DNA of 64,000 nt from contig JALGPY010000001.1 in the NCBI GenBank assembly GCA_023055425.1, forward strand, positions 110,031,057-110,095,056, given 5' to 3'. The stretch is from Linanthus parryae (Eukaryota > Streptophyta > Magnoliopsida > Ericales > Polemoniaceae). The position numbers were made by a program, and so were the translations under genes. Position 1 is the stretch's first letter. Each line of letters begins with the position of its first letter. A model generated the notes under the pieces. The model had not been told where the DNA came from. It did no database searches and saw nothing but the letters and a program-made list of their open reading frames with translations. Shown in pieces: positions 31,701-43,802 of this stretch.

Positions 31701-32690
31701 AGTTGAAGAATTCTACTTCGGAGTACCTTCGCTTCTGCAACGGCCACGGCCGTTTGTATCCCCTCCATAAGTACTTTCAACCTATCTTGAAGTTTGCGCA
31801 ATTTCTTCTTAACGTTACCGAAAACTTCTTTGTTCCATGTTGTTAGAGCTAAGGCCATTTCATCCAACTTTAGATCAACCGCTGCCGTAGAGCTAACCCA
31901 ACAGTCTTCAACAAACCGTGAACACCTGTCATCCTGCATCCACATGGATTCAAATTGAAAACATCTATGAACTTTGACGTTTCTCAAAATACCGGAAGGC
32001 CAAGTAATCTATAACGGTACGTGATCAGACACTTCGGCTAGCAGATGATCAACATTTCCTCGGACAAATACATCAGAACACTCGTCAGTAACCATACATT
32101 TGTCCAATCTGTCTCTGATAGTAGTACCATCGGTCTGGTTATTAGACCAGGTATATCTGAGTCTTGAAAATCCAAGATCATGTAGCTGTAGCCGATGAAT
32201 CACGCCGTTGAATCCATCTATCTGGCTAAAGGAGACTGATCATCCTCCTTCCTTATCCAGAATAGATGAAAGCATTAAAGTCACCCACCACACACCATGG
32301 TTTCCAGTGAGGACGCAGACGCTCTAATAGAATCAAAGAATTATGCTTTTTACTTCTATCGGGATCGCCATAAAATCCGGTCAAGTATCCATGTTTACCC
32401 TCACTAACAATAGTAAGATATCCATGAATATAGTGCTGTGACATAGTTGCGAGCGAAAAATCAACTTCTTCGTCCCACATAAGCGCAAGACCTCCTCTTC
32501 GATCTTCACAATCCTGAAATATCCTGTTACGAAAGCCAAGCCTATCTTGGATCCTAACCATTTTTGTTGCATACTGTTTTGTCTCCATCAGGAAGACGAT
32601 ACTGGGCTTCTGCCTCCTCACTAGATTGTGAAGAGAAACAATGCAACGTGGGTTCCCAAGCCCCCGCACGTTCCAACTAAGTAGACTCAT
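28738..32690 (-). pseudogene. LINE ORF2: endonuclease, reverse transcriptase, RNase H, broken
   Basis: The start MSLLSWNVRGLGNPR is the usual plant L1 endonuclease beginning. Catalytic markers are METKQ, VVGDFNAF and EVSDHVPL. RT contains KGPGPEGFRSVFFQRHW, LKADMSKDYDRVEWDFL, GLRQGCPF and the catalytic LFFADDS (about 30630). The zinc-binding region reads ICNLCKEHFETIEHLFHRC. RNase H closes the protein with KVNTDAIWR, LMAELAAVREGL and VLETDSELA, so its three main acidic residues are kept. Frame changes occur around 32220, 31650, 31200, 30750, 30350 and 29830, so no functional protein is possible. Confidence 0.88.
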
Positions 32691-34199
32691 TGCTTCTGGC
32701 TGGACTGCATCGTAGCCTCAGCCATTGTAGTTTGTGGGATCTTTAAGGCACCCCGTTCCTGTGTTGGAATCTGCGTAGTAGAAACCTGTGTTTGTGACGT
32801 GAAACTCATCATCCCTTCATCCTTCTTCTTACCCGTTAGTGGATTCTTGTGGGCTAAGTGCGTTGCTTGAACATTCGGCTTGGTGCTTTGACTATTCGGA
32901 CGACCCCAATGGGGGTTGTTTGCTGTCCGTCCTCCACCCCGACCTCCTCGACCTGGATTTCTTCCTCTAGCACTCAATCCCCCTCTTCCCCAACCACCCT
33001 CACTGCCTCCCGAGCCCCTTCCAGCCTCATTCATTTTGTTCCTTGATTTTGTCTTCTAACCCAGGCTAAGATTAGCGTCACTAACCTTACGCTTAGCTCC
33101 TGAGGAAAAACCGCCAGAGCCCACTGCTACCCCTTTTGCCTTTTCTTCCGCGGTAAAACCAATGCCCTTTGGTTCATTAGCTAATGGATTATCGAAAATT
33201 AACACATTCTCCCCATACTCTATGTTGTCATCCCCACCTTCTGTTTCCATCTCTTTGGCCACCTCTCCTTCACTATCAGTAAAACCTCATTCATCCCCTT
33301 CTTTGTCATTTGGATCACCTTCCTCGCCCTTCTCATGGTCAGAAAGCATAGTATATGTGTTGTTCTGCATTGCATCAGTGGGAGGATCTTCACGGAATGC
33401 GTCCAGTAGCTTCTTTCGTGGTGGTGGGCGAAAAAGGAGACAATCGCCATACCCTGGTTGTTTTTGTTTCTTCTCAATGTCTGTCTTCATTAAACAATCA
33501 TCATTAGAATGGGTGATCATCCCATACCATCCGCAGATGCACGGGACACGCTCATATTTGTAATCCAACCACCTGTTCTTCTCCAAAACAATGATGTTTT
33601 TGCCCCTCTTGAGCGGTTTATCAAAACTAAATCTTATTCGTGCTCGCATATAATCTTCGCCAGGACCCGAAGAGATCATTGGATCAGTTTGTAGAACTGT
33701 ACCCGCTGTTCTCAGAGCTTTGCGCAAATCTGCTTCTGTTTAAAGATAAATCGGTAGATTCTTGACTTGGACCCATACGTCAATTGTATCGAAAACAACA
33801 TTATCAGTATCATTCGTGATATCCCACACCTGCAGTAACAATAAATTTTCATCGAACATCCATGCCCCCCCCGGTAAGCACTGTCTCCAATGATTCCCTG
33901 TTTGGGAATTGAAAGACAAAACAATTTGCACCCATCTCATGTATACTAATCTCGTCGCCTTCCAGCCATATTTTATTGAATAGCAACTTCATAGCCCAAC
34001 GGTTAAACCTGGTAGGCATGAAAAACTTACCCACTAGACATGGTCCTCTATCCTTTATTGCTTCCAGACAGTACTCGGTGTCGAATACCTCTGCCTCTTC
34101 CTCTTCAAACGTCAGACTCCCGAAATCCAGCACTAACCCTGAGCAAGTAGCCATCGTTGATCCCGTTAGCCAGAGGGTGACAAGCTTCGAAGTTCTCAT
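32687..34199 (-). pseudogene. LINE ORF1: DUF4283-like nucleic-acid-binding protein, broken
   Basis: The N-terminal part is typical of plant L1 ORF1: CLVGKFFMPTRFNRWAMKLL and MGANCFVFQFPNRESLETVL. A frameshift lies at a run of eight C (about 33865-33872), after which the domain continues in another frame as AWMFDENLLLLQVWD and IDVWVQVKNLPIYL. A zinc-knuckle-like CICGWYGMITHSNDDC follows at about 33500-33550. The C-terminal third is Gly/Arg-rich (GRGGRGGGR) and then Thr/Gln-rich. Further stops are at about 33740, 33287 and 33056. The last codons overlap the ORF2 start in the sequence ATGA. Confidence 0.82.
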
Positions 34200-34236
34200 G
34201 AAACCCTAGCCTGCAACGATCGCCTCTATGTCGCCC

Positions 34237-34260
34237 CTGTAGTCTCCGATTTTATCGGAG
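34237..34260. repeat. Hairpin in the LINE 5' UTR
   Basis: CTCCGAT and ATCGGAG pair perfectly around a TTT loop. Confidence 0.7.
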
Positions 34261-34553
34261 CAGTAACCTAGCAAAAGTCCAGGAACTGATTTTCAATGAA
34301 TGTATAATTTGACATTCTTATCCGTTAATTAAATATCAATAATTATTTAATGTAATATATCATGCCTGAAATTTTCATTTCGACAGTAGAACAACTCTAA
34401 AGCACTAATTACCAATTAAATACAAAATGTCAAAAGTTTTTTCCGACAGCAGCTTAAATACAAAATTTATCAAACACTTTTGGCGTAGATTTTTGCACAG
34501 TACTTCGTACACAACAGCTTTCTAAACTGCCACAGCATTACCAAATGCCATAA

Positions 34554-35153
34554 GAACCCCTTGTGATGCTTTTTCTTTCTAGAATGCTGCTTTTCAAATT
34601 CAAAGTTGTATTTACTCTCTCCGTCCACAAAATTGGTGAAAAAAGAAGATTACTGCTTTATTAAAAAATCAGCGAAAAGTAATTTATACCCCCGGTTATT
34701 TTGGGAATTCGCTGAGTGAAAGGCGACTCAGTAGAATTAAAGAGGCTAAGATGGTATTTTTTTCATGAAAAAAGTTGTCATTTTGAGAAAGATTGAACAA
34801 ACAGGTGGGACGTCCAAATAAGGAAATATTGAACAAACCGGTGGGACAAGGAGAGTTATTACTTCCCCTAAAGTTTATGAAAGACAGGGGAAGAGTTGCT
34901 TTCAAGGACCTGCTTTTTGATCAATTTTATTTTAATGCCACTATTTTTTATATCATGTCCGGTATTGTCGTTTCGACACTTACAGCAAGTCTAAAGCACT
35001 AGTTGCCAAACACAAATATCAAAATTACTTTTCCAAAACATGTTATATACGAAGTTTAACAAACACTTTTTGTGTAGATTTCCGCATCGATTTTATCACA
35101 GTGTTTCCGACACAACAACTTTCTATAACGCCACAACATTCCTAAACTATCCC
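34554..35153. mobile_element. Second Tourist-like MITE, split by a Stowaway-like MITE
   Basis: It begins right after the TAA that ends the first Tourist-like element and is followed by another TAA (35154-35156). The right end CCACAACATTCCTAAACTAT resembles CCACAGCATTACCAAATGCC of the first. Interior blocks are shared as well (AGAATGCTGCTTTTCAAATT here, GGAATGCTGCATTTCGAAT at about 28390). The inner MITE occupies 34615-34855. Confidence 0.6.
34615..34855. mobile_element. Stowaway-like MITE, 241 bp
   Basis: Ends CTCTCTCCGTCCACAAAATT and CGGTGGGACAAGGAGAG are imperfect inverted repeats of Stowaway type. The internal GTGGGACGTCCAAATAAGG matches, in reverse complement, the left subterminal region of the larger element at 5394-6526, so the two belong to one family. 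Confidence 0.6.
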
Positions 35154-35175
35154 TAAGAAGTTATAGCAAATTACT

Positions 35176-36416
35176 TGTAATTTCAGCTTATTTCAAAGGC
35201 TTGAAAGAGCTTGTCTGTTTAGAGGCCTTGAAACAGTTTTCAAAGTTTTGAACTATACAGTGAAGTATACAGCATGAACTTAGGGGGAGCTTTTGATTCT
35301 AATTTGACTCCTGATCCCCTATGCGTGATTATGTGTTGTTTGATGATGAAAGACAAACCATTTTGATACTCTAAACTGTGGCTAATCCATTTGTTTGATG
35401 AAGTTTTCTAAGGGATAAGTAATTACCTATTTTGCATGGACTATTTCCTAAACTATGCTCTTACAGAAAAAGGAAATTGGGTTGACAGATTAATTTTGTG
35501 ATTGTACAAACATGTATGAACCTTTTTAAGATACTCAGCTACAAGATAAAGTCAATATCTTTGAAGATACTGAGCAACTAGCCGTTGGGAAGAGTTTTTA
35601 GACAAGTCAAGATATGCTCCTGATTTTTAGGAAAGTTTGTTTTGAGAAGATCCTGAAGATCAGCAATTTAAACTAGCTTCGTAAGAGTGGGAATGACTGA
35701 AGAAATTCGTAAAGAACATTACAGAGACACTCAAACACATTTTTGGGATTGACAAGCAACAAAGAAGCAGATCCATTCCACTCAATCCAATCCCATCATC
35801 GGAAGAGCACTGCATACTCACTGCCAGACTTAGTTCTCAGTGTTCTTCTTTCTGACCTCTATTTGTATATCATTTTTATAATACTCTTACATATTATTCT
35901 CGTGATTTTCTCAAGTGAAAAATAGATAATTCTTGTTGCATCAGTTAGCTAGAGCAGGTACAATATAGGTTAGTGAGAACCACAAGTCGTAACAGAGTAA
36001 GGGAACTCTATATGCTTGAGATCCAGGGCTTAGCTTTTGATTAATAAGAATTGAGTTATAAATCTTACAGAGATTAAGTCCCTGAGATAGATACGTAGGT
36101 ACAAGTGGAGTGAACTCTATAAATCCTGTGTCTCTTGCATTTATATTTCTAATATGTACTTAGCTTATTTGCTGCTCAAAACAGGTTTTTAGTTCAAGGA
36201 CTTGAAACCCATTTCAAGGTCTTGAACACTATCACCAAACTTTTAACTCTCTATTTTCACTCCAAGGACTTGAAACTCATTTCAAGGCCTTGAAATACTC
36301 TCTTCTATCTTCAAACTTCTTTGAAACCACTCTTTTAGCAAAAGTTCCCATACTCTATTCACCCCCCTCCTTCCAGAGTATTGATCATGTATTACTACCT
36401 ACATTACTGTCTTTCA
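35176..36416 (+). repeat. SIRE copy 2: 5' LTR
   Basis: Ends CTTTCA directly before the primer site, as in the other two copies. It shares with them ATCCAGGGCTTAGCTTTTGATTAATAAGA-type and AGTCCCTGAGATAGAT-type blocks. The start is placed at the first TG after the Tourist-like element and is uncertain. It has several palindromes, including the perfect 16-mer TTTCAAGGCCTTGAAA at 36280-36295. Confidence 0.75.
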
Positions 36417-36418
36417 GT

Positions 36419-36430
36419 TGGTATCAGAGC
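36419..36430 (+). promoter_or_regulatory. SIRE copy 2: primer-binding site (tRNA-Met)
   Basis: TGGTATCAGAGC lies two bases after the LTR end. Confidence 0.93.
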
Positions 36431-36466
36431 TTGTATCACTACATATAATTTAACCATATTGTGATT

Positions 36467-36832
36467 ATGAGTATTGTAGGAGATGGTGGTTTCTCACATG
36501 GCAGAGCTTCAAACAGACATCCCTTGGTCTGTGGAGATAACGTTGTACATTGGAAAGCCTTGATGAAAATGTTCATCATTAATGAAGATATTGAGCTGGG
36601 GAAAATCATCCAGAATGGACCACACACCTTCTATAGAGAGAAGGATGGGATTAAAACTCCCAAGCTTGAAAACACTCTTTCTACTTTTTAGTTAGAACAA
36701 TTATTTAAAAACTTCAGAGCTATGAATCTCTTATATTGTGCTTTGAGTTCAGATGATTTCAACAGGATCTCCACATGTAGTTCTTCTAAGGAAATCAATG
36801 ATAAGCTGGTGGTAACCTTTCAAGGACCCAGC
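36467..36832 (+). pseudogene. SIRE copy 2: gag, N-terminal part
   Basis: The ATG at 36467 begins MSIVGDGGFSHGRASNRHP, matching the gag start of SIRE copy 3 (MSNVGDGGFSQGRVANRPP). It continues VVHWKALMKMFIINEDIELG, a UBN2-like copia gag core. There is a TAG at 36689-36691. The reading is cut at FQGPS by the Angela-like insertion and resumes at 54644. Confidence 0.85.
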
Positions 36833-38091
36833 TGTTGGAAATACGCCCTAGAGGCAATCGTTTTCTTGTGACAATAATGGATTTACGATTCATTATGTTA
36901 TCGATATGGAGATATGTTAACATGAATGAAGTCCTTAGAATATAAATGTTATATTCTTAAATATCCTTAGTCAATTATACTCATTAATTGGAAGATCAAC
37001 TATAGACTAGTATGGGGTTGGATTGATATGGGGATATCACGATCCAACACATGCGTATGCATTAGGGGTAATGTCATACTGGATTGACCCACTTACAAGA
37101 AGGCTACATACAAGTTATGTAAAGTCACAAGCGCTTCTCGTAGTGACAACGATATTGTTATCCTTAGACTTCAAGTCACTAGATCCTCTAGTTGTGGAGT
37201 ATTGTCTTTTGATAGTGACAAACGCTAAACCATGGTTGGGTAGCAATAAAGGCACGTATCGGACACAATAGGTAGCAAAATTAGAGATGGTACTGATGTA
37301 GATACAATTTGTCCCTCCCACATAACATGAGTAAATATCCGCGGCTACTCGACGGATGGTGCTTATAGAATGTCTTGCCAGACTCATGGACTATTCCCAG
37401 GATCGAGAAACTATGGATTCGATATACAAGTGTGACTTGTATGTCTCGTGTCCAATCCGGATATGGAGACAAAGGGATGAGACAATAATTTCACAAGGTT
37501 TGTCAGACGACTATTTCTTTTAGTTGGGTGGCAAGATGTCTTGCTAGAGGCCGCTCTATGTTAGTAAATTGTTACTACCAACTAAGTAGAAACCTATGGG
37601 GTCACACTCCTTATGGATTAGACCGGACTTGGGAGTTAATTAATATAATTAATTAAATAGAAAGATCAATACGCAACTACTTGCAAAGTTAGTAGGACTA
37701 ATTTGCAAATTGGATGGACAGGATTAGGAGAGGGACTAATATGTAATTAACAAGGAGTTGTTGGACTATATAAAGGGCACTCCTAGCTTATTTTCTCAAG
37801 TAATTATCATAACATAGTGAGTGAGAGAGAAAAAGCAAGGAGAGAGACAAAAAACTAAGAGGGCTGAAAAGTCAAAAAAGGCGTGAAGGATCCGGATTCA
37901 ATCCTAGGAGTGAACCATCCATGGAGACGTGAATACTATTTCACGAGTGAAGTCATCACAGGAGACCAACAAGGTATTTTGATACTCAAACCCTTATTAT
38001 CGTTATGGTATAGAGACATGTGATCCTTGGAGAGTCTTGACCGGACTTAATTTTCTTTATTCAATTGCGCATCCGTTGTCAAAACCCTATA
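36833..38091 (+). repeat. Angela-like 5' LTR
   Basis: Direct repeat of 53269-54638, from TGTTGGAAATACGCCCTAGA to CAAAACCCTATA. It lacks a GC-rich block of about 110 bp found in the right LTR. Confidence 0.9.
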
Positions 38092-38092
38092 G

Positions 38093-38105
38093 TGGTATTA
38101 GAGCC
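38093..38105 (+). promoter_or_regulatory. Angela-like primer-binding site
   Basis: TGGTATTAGAGCC, the tRNA-Met site with one C-to-T change. Confidence 0.85.
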
Positions 38106-40640
38106 ACAGGTCGTAGAGCATAATGTAGTTTATATGTTACGATTTTTGTTGGTTTACACTTTAATTGTTTTTTATCACGTAAAACGGACAAGTTAAGAAT
38201 ATTGATGCAACTTTGAGTATGATTCAAGCCAGATAAGATTTTCCATGTAAGAGTTAGTGAATTTGGATCACATAGGATGTGAAATTTTGGATCTAGAAAA
38301 CTTGGGTTAGGGAACAAGTTAGAAAAAGGTGTTTTTTAAAACTTGGAAACAACTAAACTTGGGAACCAAGGAGGAAGTTGTTTTGGAAACAACTCCCAAA
38401 GGAGGTTCCCCCCCCTAGGGGACCGTCCCTCTCCTCCTTGCCACCCAAGTAAGCCACAACCAAGGGGGTCGGGCACCCTAGCGCACGGCCTAGCCGTGTT
38501 GGCTAGATGCCGGCCGGCCCAAGGCCCTTGTGGCGGTCCTTTGGTGGTTCGACCATGATGATGGTGGGCCTCTTTGACCGGTTTGACCCTAGTATATCCA
38601 AAATCAACTAAAATTGACTAAGCACGTTAAAATTGGATTTTTAGTGTTTATGTGCTATTTGCATGGTGATTAGATATGGCCTTAGTTGTGGATGTTGTGA
38701 TTGTTCAAATTTTGTGGGTAAAAATAATTAATGTAATAGTTAATTAGGTTTTACGGCCTATGAGCCGGTCTTCTTCTCAACTTGTGAGATCTCTTTATTT
38801 TAGTATAGATGCTAGCTAGTATTAGATAGATTAGATAATAGTCAAGACATGGAGAAGAAGCCTAAAGAATCAAAGAACCACAAAGCTATGGAGCATTCCA
38901 CAAGCCAAGGAGTATGGCGACATCCACAAAGCTATTGAGAATGGACTAAAAGATGGAGGCACATGGAGATGAGCTTGGTATTTTAGGGTTCATAGATATT
39001 CTCATTGAACTGGGAATATCTTAGTCTAGAGGCCATATCCATATCACGTTAACTTTTCTTTTGTGGTTGTTAATTTTATTGTCTTATTATTTATTGTTGG
39101 TGTATGGTTTATGCATGAAAAATTGATAAGAAGATAATTAACAACCCAGATATTTTATTTTGTGATTACCCAACCCAAATAAGTAGATCAATTGATATGG
39201 ATCAACAAAACAATTAAAATTGAAAGAAAATCCCTCAATCTAAATATTGCGCTTTGCCTTCTCGTTATTGCAACACTCATGATAGTCATGATTAATAATA
39301 TTCGTGTGTGCCAAAGTAAGGCGACTTGATTCATCATGATGTGGCGCGATGGCACAAACTAGTAATGTGCAATTGTTGGAGTAAGAGGTTGGACACAACT
39401 AGATGATTAATAGGATTAAAATCCTAGAGGTAACCAATTGGGATTATCCATGGAGTGGATAAATAATGATTTATTTGCCCTATTGAACCAAGAGTTGCAT
39501 GGGAATGCAATTGAAATTGTTCCTACCTAAATAACTGATGATGGGTGACTTGCCAAAGCAAGCTCAAAAAGATTTAAAATATTAATTTTGGCCCACTAAA
39601 AAATATGATGATATTTTCCGCATGAATATGGAGGGTTATTAATCCGAGAAAAATAGTGTGATCTATGTTTAATAATTTAAGTCCTTATTAAAAATAGTAC
39701 AACGTCACAAACTTTGCATATTTTTCTGTGTTGAACAAACAAAACAAAACGCGACTTATCAATTTTCTATACTGGTATAATTGAGAATTGTTCTCAAACA
39801 AAAGAAATGGAAAATTATTGTACATCGTAGAGCATAAAGTTCTCTTCCCACCGACTACCAAAACACACTAAAACCTAATGGAATGAACATCAAAATTTGG
39901 TTCTTTGGATGTCACTTGCCTCGTGTCAGATGCCATGAACTATGAGCGTTGAAAGCAAGATGATAAACATGGAGGCTTATGATATGATCATACATTAAAA
40001 GAAGCTCTTTCAAAGAGCGAGCTAGACATGAAATGTTTGAAGTGTTGCTCCACTTTTCACTCTCTTGCTTAGCACTCTTCAAAATCAAGATGGAATGAGT
40101 TCAGGCTTGCCAAATCAAGGCGACTTGATTTATCGAGATATGACGCGACGACACAAGCTAGTAATGTGTGACTGCTGAAGCAAGAGGTCAAGCGAAACTA
40201 AGCTACTTCAATAGGATTGAAAGCTTAGAGACTGAGAGTTATCTATGAGATAGTTAAAGAATTAATAGTTATTCTCCCATTGGACCAGGAATTGCATTGG
40301 ATGCAATTATAATTTTGTTCAAATGTGATTTACTTAATATGAATGAGAATCACTAAACAAATCACTCATAAAGGACTAAGTCAAAACATGTTAATGATTA
40401 ACAGCATGGGTAAGGGCAAAAGGTTTGCGCCGACCCCATGGCTATAAAGCAAGCTTGTTGCTAAAGTCAAGTTGCCTTAGAGTCCCAAAAGTGGTGTAGA
40501 GGAAGAAAGACTGCCCAACGTACCCGGAAGGAAATAATAAAGGAATTATGAATTCCACTTTAGTTATTTATGTTATAGAAGTCAATGTGTCTATCTCATC
40601 ATCATGAGTATATGATACTAGATGAGGATCTCACATTTAT
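38106..40640 (+). other. Angela-like leader without a recognisable gag
   Basis: About 2.5 kb with no supported ORF. It includes a GC-rich patch (38400-38560) and a diverged direct duplication: 39307-39560 (AGGCGACTTGATTCATC...) against 40105-40330 (AGGCGACTTGATTTATC...). I found no zinc knuckle or gag core. Confidence 0.6.
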
Positions 40641-43170
40641 AGAAATGTGGATAATCTCTAGAGATGTAGACAATTGGATAACGAAGAAATGAACCTACAC
40701 GTGGGGAAATGAAGCAAGGGCTTGCTGAATTAGCCATAGGGAATTATCTCTACCTTTCTAAAATTATTCATGAATTAGACAAAAGTGATTATGTCCCTGC
40801 TATGAGTAGGATCATTATCATAATTTCTTGTTTGTACAATAAAAAGCTCTCTATCATAATAAAGGACAAATATTGTTCCATTTATTTTGATATGCATTAT
40901 TGTAATGCAATTTTGTCTAATGGATTGTATATCCTTGATCATGATAATTTCATCTATAACATTAATACCATGAGGTTTGAATATAATGATATGAACATCA
41001 CTTATCTTTGGCATTGTCTTTTAGGCCACATGAATAAGAGATACATATCTAGACTCCATATGGATGAATTTCTGGACTCATTTTGATTTTGAATCTTATG
41101 ATATGTGTAAGGCTTATTTATTGGGGAAAGATATGATTTTTTATTAATCATACATATTGATGTATGTAGGCCGCTAAGCACAAGTGCTAAAGGTGGTTTT
41201 CAGTACTTCAATATATTTACTGATGGTTTCAGTGAATATGAATTTGTGTATCTTATGAAGAGACAAAATAGAATCCTTTTAAGAGTTCAATGAATTCTAG
41301 AACGAGGTAGAGAACCAGATTGGCAAAAGTATTAGGGCTCAACGATTGGATCGTGGAGGAGAGTACTTAAGCCAAGGGTTTGACAAGCATCTATGGGAGT
41401 ATTGGATATGATCCAAACTCACTCCACTTAGAACGCCACATTGGGATGGCGTGTCTGATATGAGTGTCCGAATCTTGTTGGAAACGGTTCGGTCCATGAT
41501 GGATCAAATAGAACTTCCAGTTTACTTTTAGGGCCATGTTCTAATTACAACAAATTTCGCCCTTAACCTTGTTCCATCAAAAAACAATTATAAAATCACC
41601 ATATTAGATATGGACTAGGAGGTGTCCTAGTATGTCATTCATAAGAATTTGGGTTATGAAGATTATGTAAAACGTTTACAGATAAACCTTGACCCAAGTA
41701 AGATAAATGTATTTGTGGTATATCCTTGGGGTTATTATTTATACAATTTAACCGAGAAAAAATTGTTTGTTGCTCGAATCGCTGTGTTTCTAGAAAGAGA
41801 TTGTCTCTAAAAGAGACAATGGGAGGATAGTAGAACTTGAAGGTGTTCAAGAACCATAACAGAACATTAAACCATTGATGGTTAGTGAACAAGATCACAA
41901 GGTGTTGTGGAGCAACCTGCTCAAGTAATACAAGAATCTCGTAGGTAAGGTGGGATATGTCAAAAGGCTAGAGAACTATGGATTTCTCATAACCCGGTGA
42001 TGTATTACTCATGGAGATGAGCCTAAAACCTATGAGATGGCCACGAGTGGGTAAGAATCTCAATAATGGCTTGGATCCATGAGATACGTAATGGAATCCA
42101 TGTATACCAACAAAGTATGGACTTTGATAAAACCACCTAAAAGGGTAAGACCCATAGGGTGCAAGTGGGTTATGAGAAACCCAATGTGGATGGTAATGGG
42201 ATTATTTGTAAGGAACGATTGGTGGCTAAAGGTTTTCTGCGATCTCATAGTATGGACTATGACAAAATATTTTCCTTAATTGTGATGCTTAAAACCATTC
42301 GCATCTTGCTTGCAAAAATCTGTCTACAGATTGAATCAAGCTTCTCGCAGTTGGAATTTGCGATTAGTGATGAAATCAAATGGTTTGATTCCATCAAGAA
42401 TGAAGATAAATCTTGTGTTTACAAGAAGGTTAGTGGGAGCACAGTTATATCTCTGGTTTTGTATGAGACATACTATTCTTTGGGAATGATTTCCCTACTC
42501 TACAATCTTGTGAAGATTGGCTAGGGAATCAATTTTCAATGAAATACTTAGGCGAAGCAATCTATAAAGACCTATGGAGATAGATCAAGATAATTGTTCA
42601 GCCTAAATCATGGTACATATATTGACAAGGTGTTGAAGTGGTTCAACGTGCAAGAATATGGATTCTTACCTATGTTAAATGGAACTAGTCTTTGGAAGAC
42701 TAATTGTCTTTCCAATTAGATTGAGAAAGGACTGTATGAATAATATTCACGAGATACGCCATGTTATCTACTAGGCCAGATATGTCATATGGTATGATAT
42801 AGAGATACCAGTCAAATCCGGGTAAAAGATACCGGATACTTATCAAGAATATCCTTAAGTACTTGAGAATAACTAAAGGATGATTTCTTGATATATGGAG
42901 GATAGGAAGGGTTCAATGTAAATTGTTACACTGATTCAAACTTCCAATCCAACAACGAAGATTTCAGATTATAGTCAAGTTTTTTGTTTTTCCCTAGTGG
43001 GAGGGACTGTCAGCAGGAAAGGTTCCAAGCAAGATTCAGTTTCTGATTCTTTCATAGAGGACTGAGTATATTAGTGCATAAGATGCACATACTCAGAATA
43101 TTCAATCTCAATCGATTGTCGATAGAGGAGATGTGAATTTATGCAAAGTACCAGCAATGTGTCTCGCCTA
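40641..43170 (+). pseudogene. Angela-like pol remnants: protease end, integrase, RT, RNase H
   Basis: 40709-41086 reads SKIIHELDKSDYVPAMSR, KDKYCSIYF, LSNGLYILDHDNFIYNINT and YLWHCLLGHMNKRYISRLH, the protease end and integrase HHCC finger of Angela elements. 41160-41530 holds a decayed integrase core (TDGFSEYEFVYLMK). RT pieces lie at 42079-42300 (TNKVWTLIKPPKRVRPIGCK, then SMDYDKIFSLIVMLKTIRIL across frames). RNase H pieces run to 43166 (RYQSNPGK, ILKYLRITKG, VDRGDVNLCKVPA). Numerous stops and frameshifts; the RNase H end resumes at 53175 after the Tat-like insertion. Confidence 0.85.
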
Positions 43171-43171
43171 T

Positions 43172-43798
43172 TGTAGATAGTGCTTTCTGAGCTGACAGAT
43201 CTTGGCCACGTGTCAACCATCCAGCACACCATATTGTGCTCCACACACACCGGATCACCAGCCGAGCTGATCCATGTGGGGGCTGCGAGACAGAGCCCTC
43301 GCATACCACTGCACGGGACTTGTAGGGACTTAGTGGTTTGGAGGCTAGAGTAAGCCCTGTCGCGTGCGAGCCAAGCCCGCAGGCGACCTTTCGTAACTGT
43401 TTTGAGAGATTTATGGCACGAGCTCCATAAACCCGGTCAATCCGGTCAAACCCGGTCAACCCCGTAACGGTTCCGGTATTCGCGCACAACGTGCTGTAAC
43501 GGTCCCTATATACTCGGACGAACGTGGCGTTATGGTTAAGCTAATTAATCCGCCATTAATGGGCGCATTAACCACACTACAACGGTCACGTTCTCTGCTA
43601 TATATAGGACGTTAACCTTTCCATACAAAGGAGGACACACTAGCCATACGCGGAAGCTCTGCCAAACCTCTGTCTCTCTCTCAGACATTACTACTGCCTT
43701 ACTCTCTCCCTACACACAACCCAACTCTTCATGTGCTATCTCTGATCCTCTACATACGGTGTAGACGGAGGTCTCCCCGCCGGAATCTCTTGTTCACA
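43172..43798 (+). repeat. Tat-like 5' LTR
   Basis: TGTAGATAGTGCTTTCTGAG to CTTGTTCACA, 627 bp. It includes a TATATATAG box at about 43600 (CTGCTATATATAGGACG), a likely core promoter. Open frames on its minus strand recur in the other LTR and are not genes. Confidence 0.92.
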
Positions 43799-43802
43799 TT
43801 TT

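Larger units (their letters stand above)
28527..34279 (-). mobile_element. L1-type LINE with RNase H, full length but decayed, minus strand
   Basis: The 14-bp flank CAGGACCTGATTTT (28513-28526) recurs as CAGGAACTGATTTT at 34280-34293, so these are the target duplications. The minus strand carries a short 5' UTR, ORF1 (DUF4283-like with a zinc-knuckle-like motif), ORF2 (endonuclease, RT, RVT zinc region, RNase H), a 3' UTR and an A-rich tail (T-rich on the plus strand at 28527-28565). Several frameshifts and stops interrupt both ORFs. Confidence 0.88.
28360..34550. mobile_element. Tourist-like (PIF/Harbinger) MITE split by a LINE
   Basis: The left end GAGCCAGGTTTGGTAGTGCT and the right end CCACAGCATTACCAAATGCC form imperfect TIRs. 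Both are flanked by TAA (28357-28359 and 34551-34553), the usual Harbinger target. Without the LINE and one copy of its TSD the MITE is about 0.42 kb. It is related to the adjacent element at 34554-35153. Confidence 0.65.

Noticed and set aside
38343..38558. GC-rich patch with a short open frame, possible host gene
   Set aside because: No domain, lies within the Angela-like leader directly after its primer site, and resembles the GC-rich LTR block.
43071..43489. Minus-strand open frame in the Tat-like 5' LTR, with a longer copy at 52281-52865
   Set aside because: Both are LTR sequence; similarity is due to the LTR repeat and not to selection for a protein.
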